From Paraburkholderia phytofirmans OLGA172 (GTDB lineage Bacteria; Pseudomonadota; Gammaproteobacteria; Burkholderiales; Burkholderiaceae): 64,000 bases of DNA. The notes under the pieces were generated by a model. The model searched no databases and was not told where the DNA came from. It worked only from the letters and a program-made list of their open reading frames with translations. A program made the translations under genes and the position numbers. Within the stretch, counting starts at the first letter, position 1. Every line of letters begins with the position of its first letter. Location: NCBI RefSeq assembly GCF_001634365.1, contig NZ_CP014578.1:682001-746000 (forward strand), read 5' to 3'. This document shows, piece after piece, positions 38,232 to 47,097 of this stretch.

Positions 38232-39083
38232 ATGAAGCTCGCGTTACGCAAGGCCTGTCTCATCGCGCATCTGCTGCACGGCATGTGGATCGTCGCGACA
38301 CGCTTTCCCAAGGCTAGCGCCGAAGCACGTCACACGCTGAATCGCGAATGGTCGCTGAAAATGCTGCGCTTATGCGGCATGCAGCTCGTCGTGCATAACG
38401 ATAGCGCGCGGCTCGACCGCGGCGCGCTGGTGGTCGCCAATCACATTTCGTGGATCGACATCTACGTGATCAATGCGTGGCGGCCCACGCCGTTCGTCTC
38501 GAAGGCCGAGATCCGCAACTGGCCGGTGGTCGGCTGGCTGGCGCAGCAATTGGACACGGTGTTCATCCAGCGCGAGAAGCGCAGCGATGCGAAGAGGATC
38601 ATGCACGAACTGTCCGACCGCCTGAGCGCGGGCGAACTGATGTGCGTGTTTCCTGAAGGGACGACGTCGAACGGTCTGACGCTGCTGCCGTTTCACGCCA
38701 ATATGTTCCAGGCCGTCGTGTCGGCCTCGGTGCCGGTGCAGCCGCTGTGCATCATGTATGAAGATTCGCAGGGCCGGCAATCCACCGCGCCTGCGTATAT
38801 CGACGATGTGACACTAGCTGATTCGCTGAACATGCTGTTGCGCGGCGGGCCGTTGACCGCGCATGTGTATGTCGGTGCGCCGCTTGCGCCGGGTGCGGAT
38901 CGGCGCACGCTGGCGGCGGAGGCGGAAGGGGTGATTGGGATGGCGTTGCGGGAGATGCAGCGTGGCATGACGAGGTCCGGTGCTGCGATCGCGGCGTCGA
39001 TTTCATCGCCCAGTGCTTTTGACGCCTCCAACGCCTCGCCGACGCTGATCGAGCCGGTCGATCAGCCCGGCCGGTCGGCCTAA
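38232..39083 (+). CDS. plsC: 1-acyl-sn-glycerol-3-phosphate acyltransferase (PlsC family)
   Basis: 283 residues from the ATG at 38232 (MKLALRKACL), 37 bases after pyrX; a frame opening at 38130 would lie inside pyrX. The catalytic HX4D is NHISWIDIY, followed by SKAEIRNWPVVGWLA and the glycerol-phosphate-binding FPEGTTSNG. An N-terminal hydrophobic stretch anchors it to the inner membrane. It makes phosphatidic acid; the gene may instead be a lyso-ornithine-lipid acyltransferase (OlsA), which has the same motifs. The C-terminal ~35 residues are low-complexity Ser/Ala. Confidence 0.88.
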   Translation: MKLALRKACLIAHLLHGMWIVATRFPKASAEARHTLNREWSLKMLRLCGMQLVVHNDSARLDRGALVVANHISWIDIYVINAWRPTPFVSKAEIRNWPVVGWLAQQLDTVFIQREKRSDAKRIMHELSDRLSAGELMCVFPEGTTSNGLTLLPFHANMFQAVVSASVPVQPLCIMYEDSQGRQSTAPAYIDDVTLADSLNMLLRGGPLTAHVYVGAPLAPGADRRTLAAEAEGVIGMALREMQRGMTRSGAAIAASISSPSAFDASNASPTLIEPVDQPGRSA

Positions 39084-39092
39084 GGAATCGGC

Positions 39093-40100
39093 TTAGTCGC
39101 CGCCGCCTGGCACGCGGCAAGTCTCGCAGTCGACCTGGGTTAGCGTGCGCTCTGCGGGATTTTGCGCAAGACGCACGGCGGAGAGTTTTTCACCCCATAC
39201 GCAGCCGGAATCCAGGCCGATCAGATTGTCGCGCAAGGTCAAACCGAGCGCGGCCCAATGGCCGAACACCACGGTGACGTCGGCGGTCTTGCGCGACGGC
39301 ACGTCGAACCACGGCATGCTGCCCGGCGGCGCGGAATTCAGGCCGCCGCTGCTGCTGAAATCCATCGCGCCTTCGGCATTGCAGAAGCGGATGCGCGTCA
39401 ATGCGCTGCACGTCAGGCGCAGCCGCTCGATGCCCTTGATGCCGGGCGTCCAGCGATTCGGCTCGTTGCCGTAGAGCCCCGCGAGCGTTTCTTTCCAGTT
39501 CGGCGCGCGCAGCGCCCGCTGCAGTTCGTCGGCGAGCTCCATCGTCAGGGCGGCGTCCCATTGCGGCAGTACGCCCGCATGCACCATCAGCATCCCCTTG
39601 TCGAAATGCGCGAGCGGACGATGGCGGACCCATTCGAGCAGATCCGCGGCATCGGGCGCGGCGAGAATGTCGTCGATCGTGTCGCCTTTCTTCGATTTGC
39701 GAATTCCCACCGACACCGACAGCAGATGCAGGTCGTGATTACCCAGCACCGGCACCGCGCGGTCGCCTAGCGCAATGATGTCGCGCAGCGTGGCGAGCGA
39801 CTCGGACCCGCGGTTGATCAGGTCGCCCGCGAACCACAGCGGTGTGTCTTCAGGCGGCGCGGCCTTGGCCAGCAGCTGCTGGAACGGCGTGCGGCAGCCT
39901 TGCAGGTCGCCGAAAGCGAGAGGTAGCGGGTGCGGTTGCTTGACGACAGCAGATGCGGCGGTAAAAGCGGCAGAAGCAGCAGAAGCAGCAGAAGCAGCAG
40001 AAGCAGCAGAAGCAGCAGAAGCAGCAGAAGCAGCAGAAGCAGCAGAAGCAGCAGAAGCAGCAGAAGCAGCAGCGGCGGCGGAAGCGGTGGAGGATGTCAT
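39093..40100 (-). CDS. apaH: ApaH, diadenosine tetraphosphatase, with an Ala/Ser repeat N-terminus
   Basis: 335 residues. It hydrolyses Ap4A to two ADP. Metallophosphoesterase motifs are FGDLQGC, FAGDLINRGSESL, VLGNHDLHLL and MVHAGVLPQWD, with the late His in VFGHWAALGL. The enzyme core starts near LPLAFGDLQG (about residue 61). The preceding 60 residues are an extension dominated by (Ser-Ala-Ala)x11 from a 9-base tandem repeat. I find no ATG, GTG or TTG between the repeat and the core, so the extension seems to be translated from the ATG at 40100. The ribosome-binding site there is weak. The family normally lacks such a leader. Confidence 0.9.
   Translation of the reverse strand: MTSSTASAAAAASAASAASAASAASAASAASAASAASAASAASAAFTAASAVVKQPHPLPLAFGDLQGCRTPFQQLLAKAAPPEDTPLWFAGDLINRGSESLATLRDIIALGDRAVPVLGNHDLHLLSVSVGIRKSKKGDTIDDILAAPDAADLLEWVRHRPLAHFDKGMLMVHAGVLPQWDAALTMELADELQRALRAPNWKETLAGLYGNEPNRWTPGIKGIERLRLTCSALTRIRFCNAEGAMDFSSSGGLNSAPPGSMPWFDVPSRKTADVTVVFGHWAALGLTLRDNLIGLDSGCVWGEKLSAVRLAQNPAERTLTQVDCETCRVPGGGD
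39970..40071 (-). repeat. apaH: 9-bp tandem repeat (11 copies) in apaH
   Basis: The plus strand shows GAAGCAGCA repeated eleven times without a mismatch (GAAGC at 39973, then every nine bases to 40063). It codes on the minus strand for Ser-Ala-Ala. Any gain or loss of whole units keeps the frame. It borders GCGGCGGCG, a related triplet stretch. Confidence 0.95.
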
Positions 40101-40302
40101 CGAGAAGTCGGTGCAGTTCGATACACGCAGTTACGAACAAGGCGTGCCGCGTTGGGCGGTGCAACATGCTAGCGTGACATAATAGCCCGTTTGAGGCCGG
40201 GATATCGCGGCATACGCCGTCAGGAGCCGCCAGCAACCGGGACTGGCGGGGGCGTTGTCAGGAGCGCCGCCGCTGGTGCGCGCAATATTGCACCACAACA
40301 GG

Positions 40303-40480
40303 TTGACTGCTCCCCTCCCTAAAGGAAGGGGATTCCCACTTCACAGACGGCAACCCAACTTCATCTCAAAGAGACATGGGACTTACGCTTTCTCCATGGG
40401 CTGACGCCGCCAGTCCGGCGGCCAAAACATTGCGCGCAGCGTTGATGTCGCGATCATGGATGCTGCCGCATTCCGGGCAG
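40303..40480 (-). ncRNA. Putative guide (omega/re) RNA scaffold of the second tnpB element
   Basis: By analogy with studied TnpB systems, the RNA would run from the end of tnpB through the right-end hairpin (40312-40331) to 40303, with the guide starting beyond that base. The 5' limit is a guess. Confidence 0.4.
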
Positions 40481-41499
40481 GTCCATGCGCGGATATTCAG
40501 CGGTATCTTGACCGCTGTATGTCCGCAATCGCTGCATCGTTTGCTTGACGGGTACCACTTGTCGATGCCGACCAACGTGCGTCCGTACCACTGCGCTTTG
40601 TACTCTAGTTGCCGGGTGAACTCGGACCAGCTTGCGTCGCTGATCGACTTTGCAAGGCAACGGTTCTTCTGCATGTTGCTGACGGCAAGGCTTTCGATGG
40701 CGATCACTTGGTTTTCGTTTATCAGCCGGCTCGAAAGTTTGTGCAGGAAGTCCCTTCGGGAATCTGCCGTTCTGGCATGCATTCGTGCAACTTTGAGCTT
40801 CGCCTTCATGCGATTGGCGGAACCCTTTTGCTTCTTCGCTAGTCGCCGTTGCAGCTTGGCGAGCCTAGCCTCGTTCTTTCGGAACGTGTTAGGGGCCGCG
40901 ATCTTCTCGCCGGTAGAAAGGATGGCGAAGTGCGTCAGACCCAAGTCGATGCCAACTTTGCCGGATACCTCAGGCTTCGCGCTTACTGCGTCATCGCACA
41001 GCATCGAGACATGGTATCTGCCCGATGCGTCTTTCGACACCGTGGCGGTCGTTACCTTCGCTCCCTTCGGGATAGTGCGTGACCATCGAATCGCAAGAGG
41101 CGCATCCATCTTCGCGAGTTTCAATGACGCACCATCCCACTTGAAAGCGCTCGTCGTGTACTCGGCAGACTGCGCGCCGTCCTTGCGCCTGAAATTCGGA
41201 TACTTCGCGCGCTTGGCGAAAAAATTCGCAAATGCCGTTTGCAAGTGGCGCAAGGCCTGCTGCACCGGAACCGAACTGACTTCGTTCAGCCATGCGTGCT
41301 CGGGTGTTTTCTTGAGCGCCGTGAGCGCTGCGGAGGTTTCGTGATATCCGACTCGTTCCTGACGCTGATACCACGCATCGGTACGCAACCGAAGCATGTG
41401 GTTATAGGCAAAACGCGCGCACCCAAACGTCCTGGCAAGAATCGCTTCTTGCTCGGGCGTAGGGTAGAACCGGAATCGGTATGCACGCTTAATGTCCAT
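40366..41499 (-). CDS. tnpB: TnpB RNA-guided endonuclease (second, different type)
   Basis: 377 residues. Start MDIKRAYRFRFYPTPEQEAI and LARTFGCARFAYNHMLRLR are the canonical TnpB N-terminus. The RuvC-like residues are intact: Asp in GIDLGLTHF, Glu in IAIESLAVSNM and Asp in HDRDINAARNVLA. The zinc finger is CSDCG and CPECG. It is only distantly like the other TnpB in the window (different length, linker and finger spacing), so the two arrived independently. No tnpA partner. The C-terminus AAGLAASAHGESVSPM is short after the last Asp. Confidence 0.95.
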   Translation of the reverse strand: MDIKRAYRFRFYPTPEQEAILARTFGCARFAYNHMLRLRTDAWYQRQERVGYHETSAALTALKKTPEHAWLNEVSSVPVQQALRHLQTAFANFFAKRAKYPNFRRKDGAQSAEYTTSAFKWDGASLKLAKMDAPLAIRWSRTIPKGAKVTTATVSKDASGRYHVSMLCDDAVSAKPEVSGKVGIDLGLTHFAILSTGEKIAAPNTFRKNEARLAKLQRRLAKKQKGSANRMKAKLKVARMHARTADSRRDFLHKLSSRLINENQVIAIESLAVSNMQKNRCLAKSISDASWSEFTRQLEYKAQWYGRTLVGIDKWYPSSKRCSDCGHTAVKIPLNIRAWTCPECGSIHDRDINAARNVLAAGLAASAHGESVSPMSL

Positions 41500-41502
41500 G
41501 CT

Positions 41503-41528
41503 TCACACAATATCATATGTTTGTGTGA
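41503..41528. promoter_or_regulatory. Inverted repeat just upstream of the second tnpB
   Basis: TCACACAA (41503-41510) and TTGTGTGA (41521-41528) are perfect complements ten bases apart, ending four bases before the tnpB ATG. It may be the left-end hairpin of the element or an operator limiting TnpB expression. Confidence 0.5.
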
Positions 41529-41562
41529 GATTGAAAATCTGGTGAAACAGCCTCGCGGCTGC

Positions 41563-41606
41563 GCTCCTTTCACTCCCCGCCCTGAGGGGCGGGGAGTGAA
41601 AGGAGC
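41563..41606. repeat. Perfect 44-base palindrome between tnpB and rmd
   Basis: GCTCCTTTCACTCCCCGCCC (41563-41582), loop TGAG, then its exact reverse complement (41587-41606). Twenty perfect GC-rich pairs make a very strong hairpin. There is no T-run, so it is not a standard terminator. Its CCCCGCCC/GGGCGGGG core resembles right-end hairpins of TnpB elements. The right arm ends in AGGAG, eight bases before a possible start of rmd (41614). Confidence 0.9.
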
Positions 41607-41637
41607 AAATCTGATGAACCTCGTGAACGGAGAAAGC

Positions 41638-42552
41638 ATGTCGTCTTTTCATGCGCAGCAACCTATCCGCACGCTCGTCACCGGGGCGAGTGGCTTCACG
41701 GGCCGCTATCTGGTCGACAATCTGCTCGGCCGCGGCCATACCGTGATCGAAACGGTGGCCGGGCGCAACGAGCCTGAAACGCCAACCCGCATCAGGCTCG
41801 ACATTACGTCGCCCGACGCATGCCGGCGCGTGATCGAAACGGTGCGGCCCGATTACATTGTGCATCTGGCGGCGATCAGCTTCGTGGGCCATAACGATCC
41901 GCTCGACTTTTACCGCGTCAATGTGATCGGCACGCTGAATCTGCTGGAGGCCTGCGCGGCCGTTGGCCATACGCCCCGTAAGTTGTTGATCGCGAGTAGC
42001 GCCAATGTTTACGGCAATGTGACGAGCGACGCCATTGACGAAACCTTTCCGGTTACGCCGGTGAATCACTATGCCGCTAGCAAGGCGGCGATGGAGACGA
42101 TGGTGCGGACGTGGTTTGACAGGTTGCCGATCTTGATCGTGCGGCCGTTTAACTACACTGGACGCGGGCAGGCATCGAATTTTCTGGTGCCGAAGATCGT
42201 TGAGCATTTTGCGCGGCGTGAGTCGGCTATCGAGTTAGGTAATATCGACGTGGCGCGTGATTTTTCGGATGTGCGGTATGTGGCGAGCGCGTATGAGGCT
42301 TTGCTCGAATCTGAGGCCGCTGCCTCGGAGACGGTTAATGTCTGTACTGGTACGCCTTATACGCTGCGAGAGATTCTCTCGGCGGCGAGCGCTCTGACCG
42401 GTCATGAGCTCGAGATCCAGATTAATCCGGCTTTCGTGCGACAAACTGACGTGAAGATGCTGGCCGGCTCGCCCGCCAAGCTGCGCTCGCTGGTGCCGGA
42501 AGTCGAGGCGATTCCGTTCATGGATACGCTTCGTTGGATGTTGGCGGCTTAA
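41638..42552 (+). CDS. rmd: GDP-4-keto-6-deoxy-D-mannose reductase (Rmd type)
   Basis: 304 residues from the ATG at 41638 (MSSFHAQQPI) with CGGAGAA upstream; an in-frame ATG at 41614 is possible. A short-chain dehydrogenase: LVTGASGFTGRYLV binds NAD(P), with the triad in IASSANVYG and HYAASKAAME. RPFNYTGRGQASNFLVPKIV and ELGNIDVARDFSDVRYVASA closely follow Rmd of Pseudomonas, which makes GDP-D-rhamnose from the Gmd product. Gmd is encoded at 17979. It could also be another nucleotide-sugar reductase. It opens the second polysaccharide locus, immediately after a TnpB element. Confidence 0.75.
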   Translation: MSSFHAQQPIRTLVTGASGFTGRYLVDNLLGRGHTVIETVAGRNEPETPTRIRLDITSPDACRRVIETVRPDYIVHLAAISFVGHNDPLDFYRVNVIGTLNLLEACAAVGHTPRKLLIASSANVYGNVTSDAIDETFPVTPVNHYAASKAAMETMVRTWFDRLPILIVRPFNYTGRGQASNFLVPKIVEHFARRESAIELGNIDVARDFSDVRYVASAYEALLESEAAASETVNVCTGTPYTLREILSAASALTGHELEIQINPAFVRQTDVKMLAGSPAKLRSLVPEVEAIPFMDTLRWMLAA

Positions 42553-42697
42553 TCGGTGTAACCGGCTGTATCTGCGCGCATCTGCCGTTATCTTATGTTG
42601 CGATGCCGCGTCAAATCACTCCTTGCTAGTCAATAGAAACCAAACTTGTCAAGCCGTTTCAAGTTGTTAGGGTTCTAGTTTTTGCCCCGCGCGGCTT

Positions 42698-42703
42698 TAT
42701 AAT
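42698..42703 (+). promoter_or_regulatory. Likely -10 box ahead of rmlB
   Basis: A perfect TATAAT in the 298-base gap before rmlB, in an AT-richer patch. No good -35 lies at 16-18 bases; the nearest is TAGTTT. It would give a leader of about 140 bases. Confidence 0.4.
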
Positions 42704-42850
42704 CGGGCCTTTATAAGATTGGCGTCTGAGCGCCTGCCCGCTGTGCGAGGGGTGGCGCCGGGCGCTGACAAGACAAACGCCACAACGCGAGGCGCGTAGA
42801 TCGTCGGCGAACCGGCTTCGATCTGCCACCAACATCTGGAAGGGAAATTC

Positions 42851-43912
42851 ATGATCCTGGTAACGGGCGGTGCCGGCTTTATCGGCGCCAATTTCGTGCT
42901 CGACTGGCTCAATGCGTCGGACGAAGCGGTGCTGAATGTTGACAAGCTGACCTACGCCGGCAATCTGGGTACGCTCAAGTCGCAGCAGGCCAATCCCCGG
43001 CACGTGTTCGTGCGGGCCGATATCTGCGATCGTGCCGCGATGGATGCGCTTTTTGCCGAGCACAAGCCGCGTGCCGTGCTGCACTTTGCGGCTGAAAGCC
43101 ATGTGGATCGTTCGATTCACGGCCCGGCTGATTTCGTGCAGACCAATGTGGTCGGCACCTTCACGCTGCTCGAAGCCACCCGTCAGTACTGGAATACGCT
43201 CGGCGAGGCCGACAAGGTCGGGTTCCGTTTCCTGCATGTCTCGACCGACGAAGTGTTCGGCTCGCTCTCCGCTACCGATCCGCAATTTTCCGAAACCACG
43301 CCGTACGCGCCGAATAGCCCTTATTCGGCCACCAAGGCGGGTTCCGACCATCTGGTGCGCGCCTACCATCACACGTATGGCCTGCCGGTGCTCACCACGA
43401 ACTGCTCGAACAACTACGGTCCGTACCAGTTCCCTGAAAAGCTGATTCCGCTGATGATCGCCAATGCGCTCAGCGGCAAGGCGCTGCCGGTGTACGGCGA
43501 CGGTCAGAACGTGCGCGACTGGCTATATGTGGGCGACCATTGCAGCGCGATCCGCGAAGTGCTTGCGCGCGGTACGCCGGGCGAGACGTACAACATCGGC
43601 GGCTGGAACGAAAAGAAGAACCTCGACGTCGTGCATACGCTGTGCGAACTGCTCGATCAGTTGCGTCCGAAGGCAGGCGTCTCGTACCGCGATCAGATCA
43701 CCTACGTGAAGGATCGTCCGGGCCACGACCGCCGTTATGCGATCGACGCCCGCAAGCTCGAGCGCGAGCTCGGCTGGAAGCCGGCTGAGACGTTCGAGAC
43801 CGGCCTCGCCAAGACGGTTCAGTGGTATCTGGACAATCAGTTGTGGTCTGACGAAGTCGCTTCGGGTGAGTATCGGAAGTGGGTTGAGACCAACTACGCG
43901 CAGCGCGCGTAA
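42851..43912 (+). CDS. rmlB: dTDP-glucose 4,6-dehydratase
   Basis: 353 residues. It oxidises and dehydrates dTDP-glucose, the second step to dTDP-L-rhamnose. Motifs are [51 protein letters not shown] with the catalytic Tyr/Lys, and [22 protein letters not shown] lies before the ATG. It is the first gene of rmlBACD, which then runs with no spacing or with overlaps. Confidence 0.97.
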   Translation: MILVTGGAGFIGANFVLDWLNASDEAVLNVDKLTYAGNLGTLKSQQANPRHVFVRADICDRAAMDALFAEHKPRAVLHFAAESHVDRSIHGPADFVQTNVVGTFTLLEATRQYWNTLGEADKVGFRFLHVSTDEVFGSLSATDPQFSETTPYAPNSPYSATKAGSDHLVRAYHHTYGLPVLTTNCSNNYGPYQFPEKLIPLMIANALSGKALPVYGDGQNVRDWLYVGDHCSAIREVLARGTPGETYNIGGWNEKKNLDVVHTLCELLDQLRPKAGVSYRDQITYVKDRPGHDRRYAIDARKLERELGWKPAETFETGLAKTVQWYLDNQLWSDEVASGEYRKWVETNYAQRA

Positions 43913-43922
43913 GGGCACGGCA

Positions 43923-44816
43923 ATGGCGCGCAAAGGCATTATTCTCGCGGGCGGATCGGGCACGCGCCTGTATCCGATCACGCATGTCGTCTCCAAGCAG
44001 TTGCTGCCGGTCTACGACAAACCGATGATCTACTACCCGCTGTCCACGCTGATGGTGGCGGGTATTCGTGACGTGCTGATCATCTCCACGCCGCAGGACA
44101 CGCCGCGTTTCGAAGCCATGCTCGGCGACGGCAGCCAGTGGGGCATGAACATTCAATACGCCGTTCAGCCTTCGCCGGACGGTCTCGCGCAGGCGTTCAT
44201 CATCGGCCGCGATTTTGTGGGCAATGATCCGTCGGCGCTGATTCTTGGCGACAACATCTTCTACGGCCACGATCTCGCGAAGCAGCTCGAGCGCGCCAAC
44301 CAGCAGGAAGACGGCGCAACTGTGTTTGCGTATCACGTACAAGATCCCGAGCGCTATGGCGTGGTGGAGTTCGACAAGCAGTTCCGCGCCCTCTCGATTG
44401 AAGAGAAGCCGGCGAAGCCGCGCTCCAACTACGCGGTAACGGGCCTGTACTTCTACGACAAGCAAGTCTGCGATATCGCTGCCGAAATCAAGCCGTCGCC
44501 GCGCGGCGAGCTTGAAATTACCGATGTCAATTCGCGGTATCTCGCCAACGGCGCGCTCAACGTCGAGATCATGGGACGCGGTTTTGCGTGGCTCGATACC
44601 GGCACGCACGATTCGCTGATAGAAGCGGCCACCTTCATTGCGACGCTGCAAAAGCGCCAAGGGCTGGTGGTGGCGTGCCCCGAGGAAATTGCGTTCCGGC
44701 GACGCTGGATCAGCGCGGAGCAGCTCGAGAAGCTGGCCACGCCGCTCTCGAAGAATGCCTACGGGCGCTATCTGCAAAATTTACTTTCGGACCCCTTGGC
44801 ATGGCCATCAACGTAA
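43923..44816 (+). CDS. rmlA: Glucose-1-phosphate thymidylyltransferase
   Basis: 297 residues from the ATG at 43923 ([10 protein letters not shown]), ten bases after rmlB; the longer frame from 43737 lies inside rmlB. It makes dTDP-glucose from dTTP and glucose-1-phosphate. [51 protein letters not shown] and [17 protein letters not shown] are all standard RmlA signatures. Its last 16 bases overlap rmlC. Confidence 0.97.
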   Translation: MARKGIILAGGSGTRLYPITHVVSKQLLPVYDKPMIYYPLSTLMVAGIRDVLIISTPQDTPRFEAMLGDGSQWGMNIQYAVQPSPDGLAQAFIIGRDFVGNDPSALILGDNIFYGHDLAKQLERANQQEDGATVFAYHVQDPERYGVVEFDKQFRALSIEEKPAKPRSNYAVTGLYFYDKQVCDIAAEIKPSPRGELEITDVNSRYLANGALNVEIMGRGFAWLDTGTHDSLIEAATFIATLQKRQGLVVACPEEIAFRRRWISAEQLEKLATPLSKNAYGRYLQNLLSDPLAWPST

Positions 44817-45352
44817 TTGCGACCACTTTGCCGGACGTGAAGATCATCGAGCCCAAAGTGTTCGGTGACGCGCGCGGCTTCTTCTACGAAAGCTTCAACG
44901 CGCGCGAATTCGCGAGAGAGACGGGGGTCAGCGCCGAGTTTGTGCAGGACAACCATTCGCGTTCTGCGAAGGGCGTGCTGCGCGGCTTGCATTACCAGAT
45001 TCAGAATCCGCAGGGCAAGCTGGTTCGCGTGGTGTCCGGGGAGGTGTTCGACGTCGTGGTGGATATCCGGCGCAGTTCGCCGACCTTCGGTAAATGGGAG
45101 GGCGTGTACCTGTCTGCCGACAACAAGCGGCAACTTTGGGTGCCGCCTGGATTCGCGCACGGTTTCTGCGTGACGTCGGAAAGCGCCGAGTTTCTTTATA
45201 AGACCACCGACTACTGGTTCCCTGAGTTCGAGCGCAGTCTGCTGTGGAATGATCCGGCACTCGGGATCGAATGGCCGCTCGAGGGCGAGCCGCAGGTTGC
45301 CGCGAAAGATGCGGCAGCGCGGCCGCTCGCCGAAGCAGAGGTGTTCGCATGA
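44801..45352 (+). CDS. rmlC: dTDP-4-keto-6-deoxyglucose 3,5-epimerase
   Basis: 183 residues from the ATG at 44801 ([10 protein letters not shown]). A cupin enzyme; the catalytic His lies in [10 protein letters not shown], with the preceding [24 protein letters not shown] and [15 protein letters not shown] follow as in the family. The start is inside the end of rmlA, and the TGA stop overlaps the ATG of rmlD (ATGA), so translation of A, C and D is coupled. Confidence 0.97.
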   Translation: MAINVIATTLPDVKIIEPKVFGDARGFFYESFNAREFARETGVSAEFVQDNHSRSAKGVLRGLHYQIQNPQGKLVRVVSGEVFDVVVDIRRSSPTFGKWEGVYLSADNKRQLWVPPGFAHGFCVTSESAEFLYKTTDYWFPEFERSLLWNDPALGIEWPLEGEPQVAAKDAAARPLAEAEVFA

Positions 45353-46242
45353 GGATTTTGCTGACTGGCCGTAACGGGCAGGTCGGATGGGAGCTGCGCC
45401 GTGCGCTGGCTCCGCTCGGCGACGTCTTGGCGTTTGATCGCAACGAGGCCGATCTGGCGAGGCCGGAGACGCTGGCGAAGCTGGTGGCGTCGGTGCGTCC
45501 GCACGTGATTGTCAATGCTGCGGCCTATACGGCTGTCGACAATGCGGAAACCGAGACCGAGCTTGCACACCGGGTGAATGCTGAGGCGGTTGGCGTGCTG
45601 GCTGAGGCCGCGCGTGAGCAGAACGCGCTGATGGTCCACTACTCGACCGATTATGTGTTCGACGGGTCTTCAAAGACGCCGTACTTCGAGACTGATCCCG
45701 TGGCGCCGTTGAATGCCTACGGTGCGAGCAAACTAGCCGGCGAGCGGGCGATTGAAAACGTGGCCGGCGATTGGCTCACGCTACGGACCACCTGGGTGTA
45801 TGGGCCGCGTGGCAGCAACTTTTTGCGAACCATGCTGCGCGTGGCGGGTGAGCGCGACAGGCTGCGTGTGGTGGCGGACCAGACGGGTGCGCCGACTTCG
45901 GCGCGCATGATTGCGGATCTCACCGCCCATGTCGTGGCGCAGGCTCAGCGCGAGCGCAATGCCGGCGAATTCGAGTCCGGCTTGTTCCATATGACGGCTG
46001 CGGGCGAGACAACATGGCACGGCTTCGCGAGCGCGATCATCGAGGGCGCGCGTGCCTCCGGGAAGATGGCGATCAAGGCAACGTCGATCGAACCGATCTC
46101 CTCAGACGAGTATCCGACGCCGGCGCGCCGCCAGCAGTATTCCGTGCTCGACAACGATAAGTTCGACCGACGCTTCAGGCTCGGTCGCCTCGACTGGCGC
46201 GAAGGGCTAGCGCTGGCGCTGGACGATCTTTTGGGGCAGTAA
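45349..46242 (+). CDS. rmlD: dTDP-4-keto-L-rhamnose reductase
   Basis: 297 residues from the ATG at 45349 ([10 protein letters not shown]). Last step to dTDP-L-rhamnose. Motifs are GRNGQVGWELRRAL, VNAAAYTAVDNAE, YSTDYVFDGSS, NAYGASKLAGERAI and TTWVYGPRGSNFL. Overlaps rmlC by four bases and is followed after 30 bases by the exporter genes, so the sugar-nucleotide and export genes probably form one operon. Confidence 0.96.
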   Translation: MRILLTGRNGQVGWELRRALAPLGDVLAFDRNEADLARPETLAKLVASVRPHVIVNAAAYTAVDNAETETELAHRVNAEAVGVLAEAAREQNALMVHYSTDYVFDGSSKTPYFETDPVAPLNAYGASKLAGERAIENVAGDWLTLRTTWVYGPRGSNFLRTMLRVAGERDRLRVVADQTGAPTSARMIADLTAHVVAQAQRERNAGEFESGLFHMTAAGETTWHGFASAIIEGARASGKMAIKATSIEPISSDEYPTPARRQQYSVLDNDKFDRRFRLGRLDWREGLALALDDLLGQ

Positions 46243-46272
46243 GCACGTCCCGCATTGCAAACAGGAACAGGT

Positions 46273-47097
46273 ATGGAAACACCAAATCGACTGCTGCATC
46301 CACTGGCGGTCGTGTACTCGCTCACGGAGAATTGGCATCTGATCGTGCAATTCGTGAAACGCGAAGTGGCCGGTCGCTATAAGGGTTCGTTTCTCGGACT
46401 CTTTTGGTCGTTCATTACGCCGCTGTTGATGTTGAGCATTTACACGTTTGTATTTGGGTTTGTGTTTAAGTCGAGATGGCGGCCTACGTCGACCGACCAC
46501 ATCGAATTCGCGGTGGTGATGTTTGTGGGCGTGCTGGCGCACAACTTGATCTCGGAGTGCCTGACACGCGCGCCGATGTTGGTGGTCGGCAATCCGAACT
46601 ACGTTAAGAAGGTGGTGTTCCCACTGCAGACACTGCCCTGGATCGCGATTGGCACCGCGTTGTTTCACATGCTCGTCGCGTCGGTCATTCTTCTTATCGC
46701 GATCCTGTTCTGGCAGGGGCATATTCCGTGGACGGTGATTTTCGTTCCCGTGATCCTGTTGCCGTTTATCGTATTGATTGCCGGGCTGGTGTGGTTCCTT
46801 GCGTCGTTCGGCGTCTTCATGCGCGATCTCGGGCAAGTGATGGGTATTGTGTCGTCGCTGCTGATGTTCATGGCGCCCGTCTTTTATCCGCTGACCTCGG
46901 TGCCACCGCGCTTGCGCGCGATCATCATGCTCAACCCCTTGACCTTTGTGATCGACCAGATTCGTAACGTCGCAATCTGGGGCGGCCAAGTCAACTGGCT
47001 CGGTTGGGCTATCTATTCGGTGATTGCGTATATCGTCGCATCGCTTGGACTATTCTGGTTCCAGAAAACGCGTAAGGGATTTGCAGATGTGCTCTGA
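46273..47097 (+). CDS. wzm: Wzm, ABC-2 type polysaccharide exporter permease
   Basis: 274 residues from the ATG at 46273 (METPNRLLHP); a TTG at 46255 adds six. About six membrane helices. The N-terminal VKREVAGRYKGSFLGLFWSF is the amphipathic cuff region typical of Wzm/KpsM/TagG permeases. PVFYPLTSVPPRLRAIIMLN is the conserved late loop. With Wzt it moves a completed, lipid-linked chain across the inner membrane. It ends inside the start of wzt (11-base overlap). Confidence 0.93.
   Translation: METPNRLLHPLAVVYSLTENWHLIVQFVKREVAGRYKGSFLGLFWSFITPLLMLSIYTFVFGFVFKSRWRPTSTDHIEFAVVMFVGVLAHNLISECLTRAPMLVVGNPNYVKKVVFPLQTLPWIAIGTALFHMLVASVILLIAILFWQGHIPWTVIFVPVILLPFIVLIAGLVWFLASFGVFMRDLGQVMGIVSSLLMFMAPVFYPLTSVPPRLRAIIMLNPLTFVIDQIRNVAIWGGQVNWLGWAIYSVIAYIVASLGLFWFQKTRKGFADVL

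Larger units (their letters stand above)
40303..41528 (-). mobile_element. Second IS200/IS605-group element, tnpB only (IS1341-like)
   Basis: A single tnpB, no tnpA. Read leftward, the right end (40303-40365) carries a stem-loop CCCCTTCC TTTA GGGAGGGG and ends AGCAGTCAA. The left side beyond the start has an inverted repeat TCACACAA/TTGTGTGA (41503-41528). The exact left limit is uncertain. It sits between apaH and rmd, that is, at the border of the second polysaccharide locus. Confidence 0.75.

Noticed and set aside
39775..40182. Plus-strand frame encoding a Glu-Ala-Ala repeat opposite apaH
   Set aside because: It is the mirror of the apaH tandem repeat; the minus strand carries the complete phosphatase.
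42553..42850. JUMPStart/ops (RfaH) element before rmlB
   Set aside because: No GGCGGTAG-like ops sequence is present here or before the wza locus.
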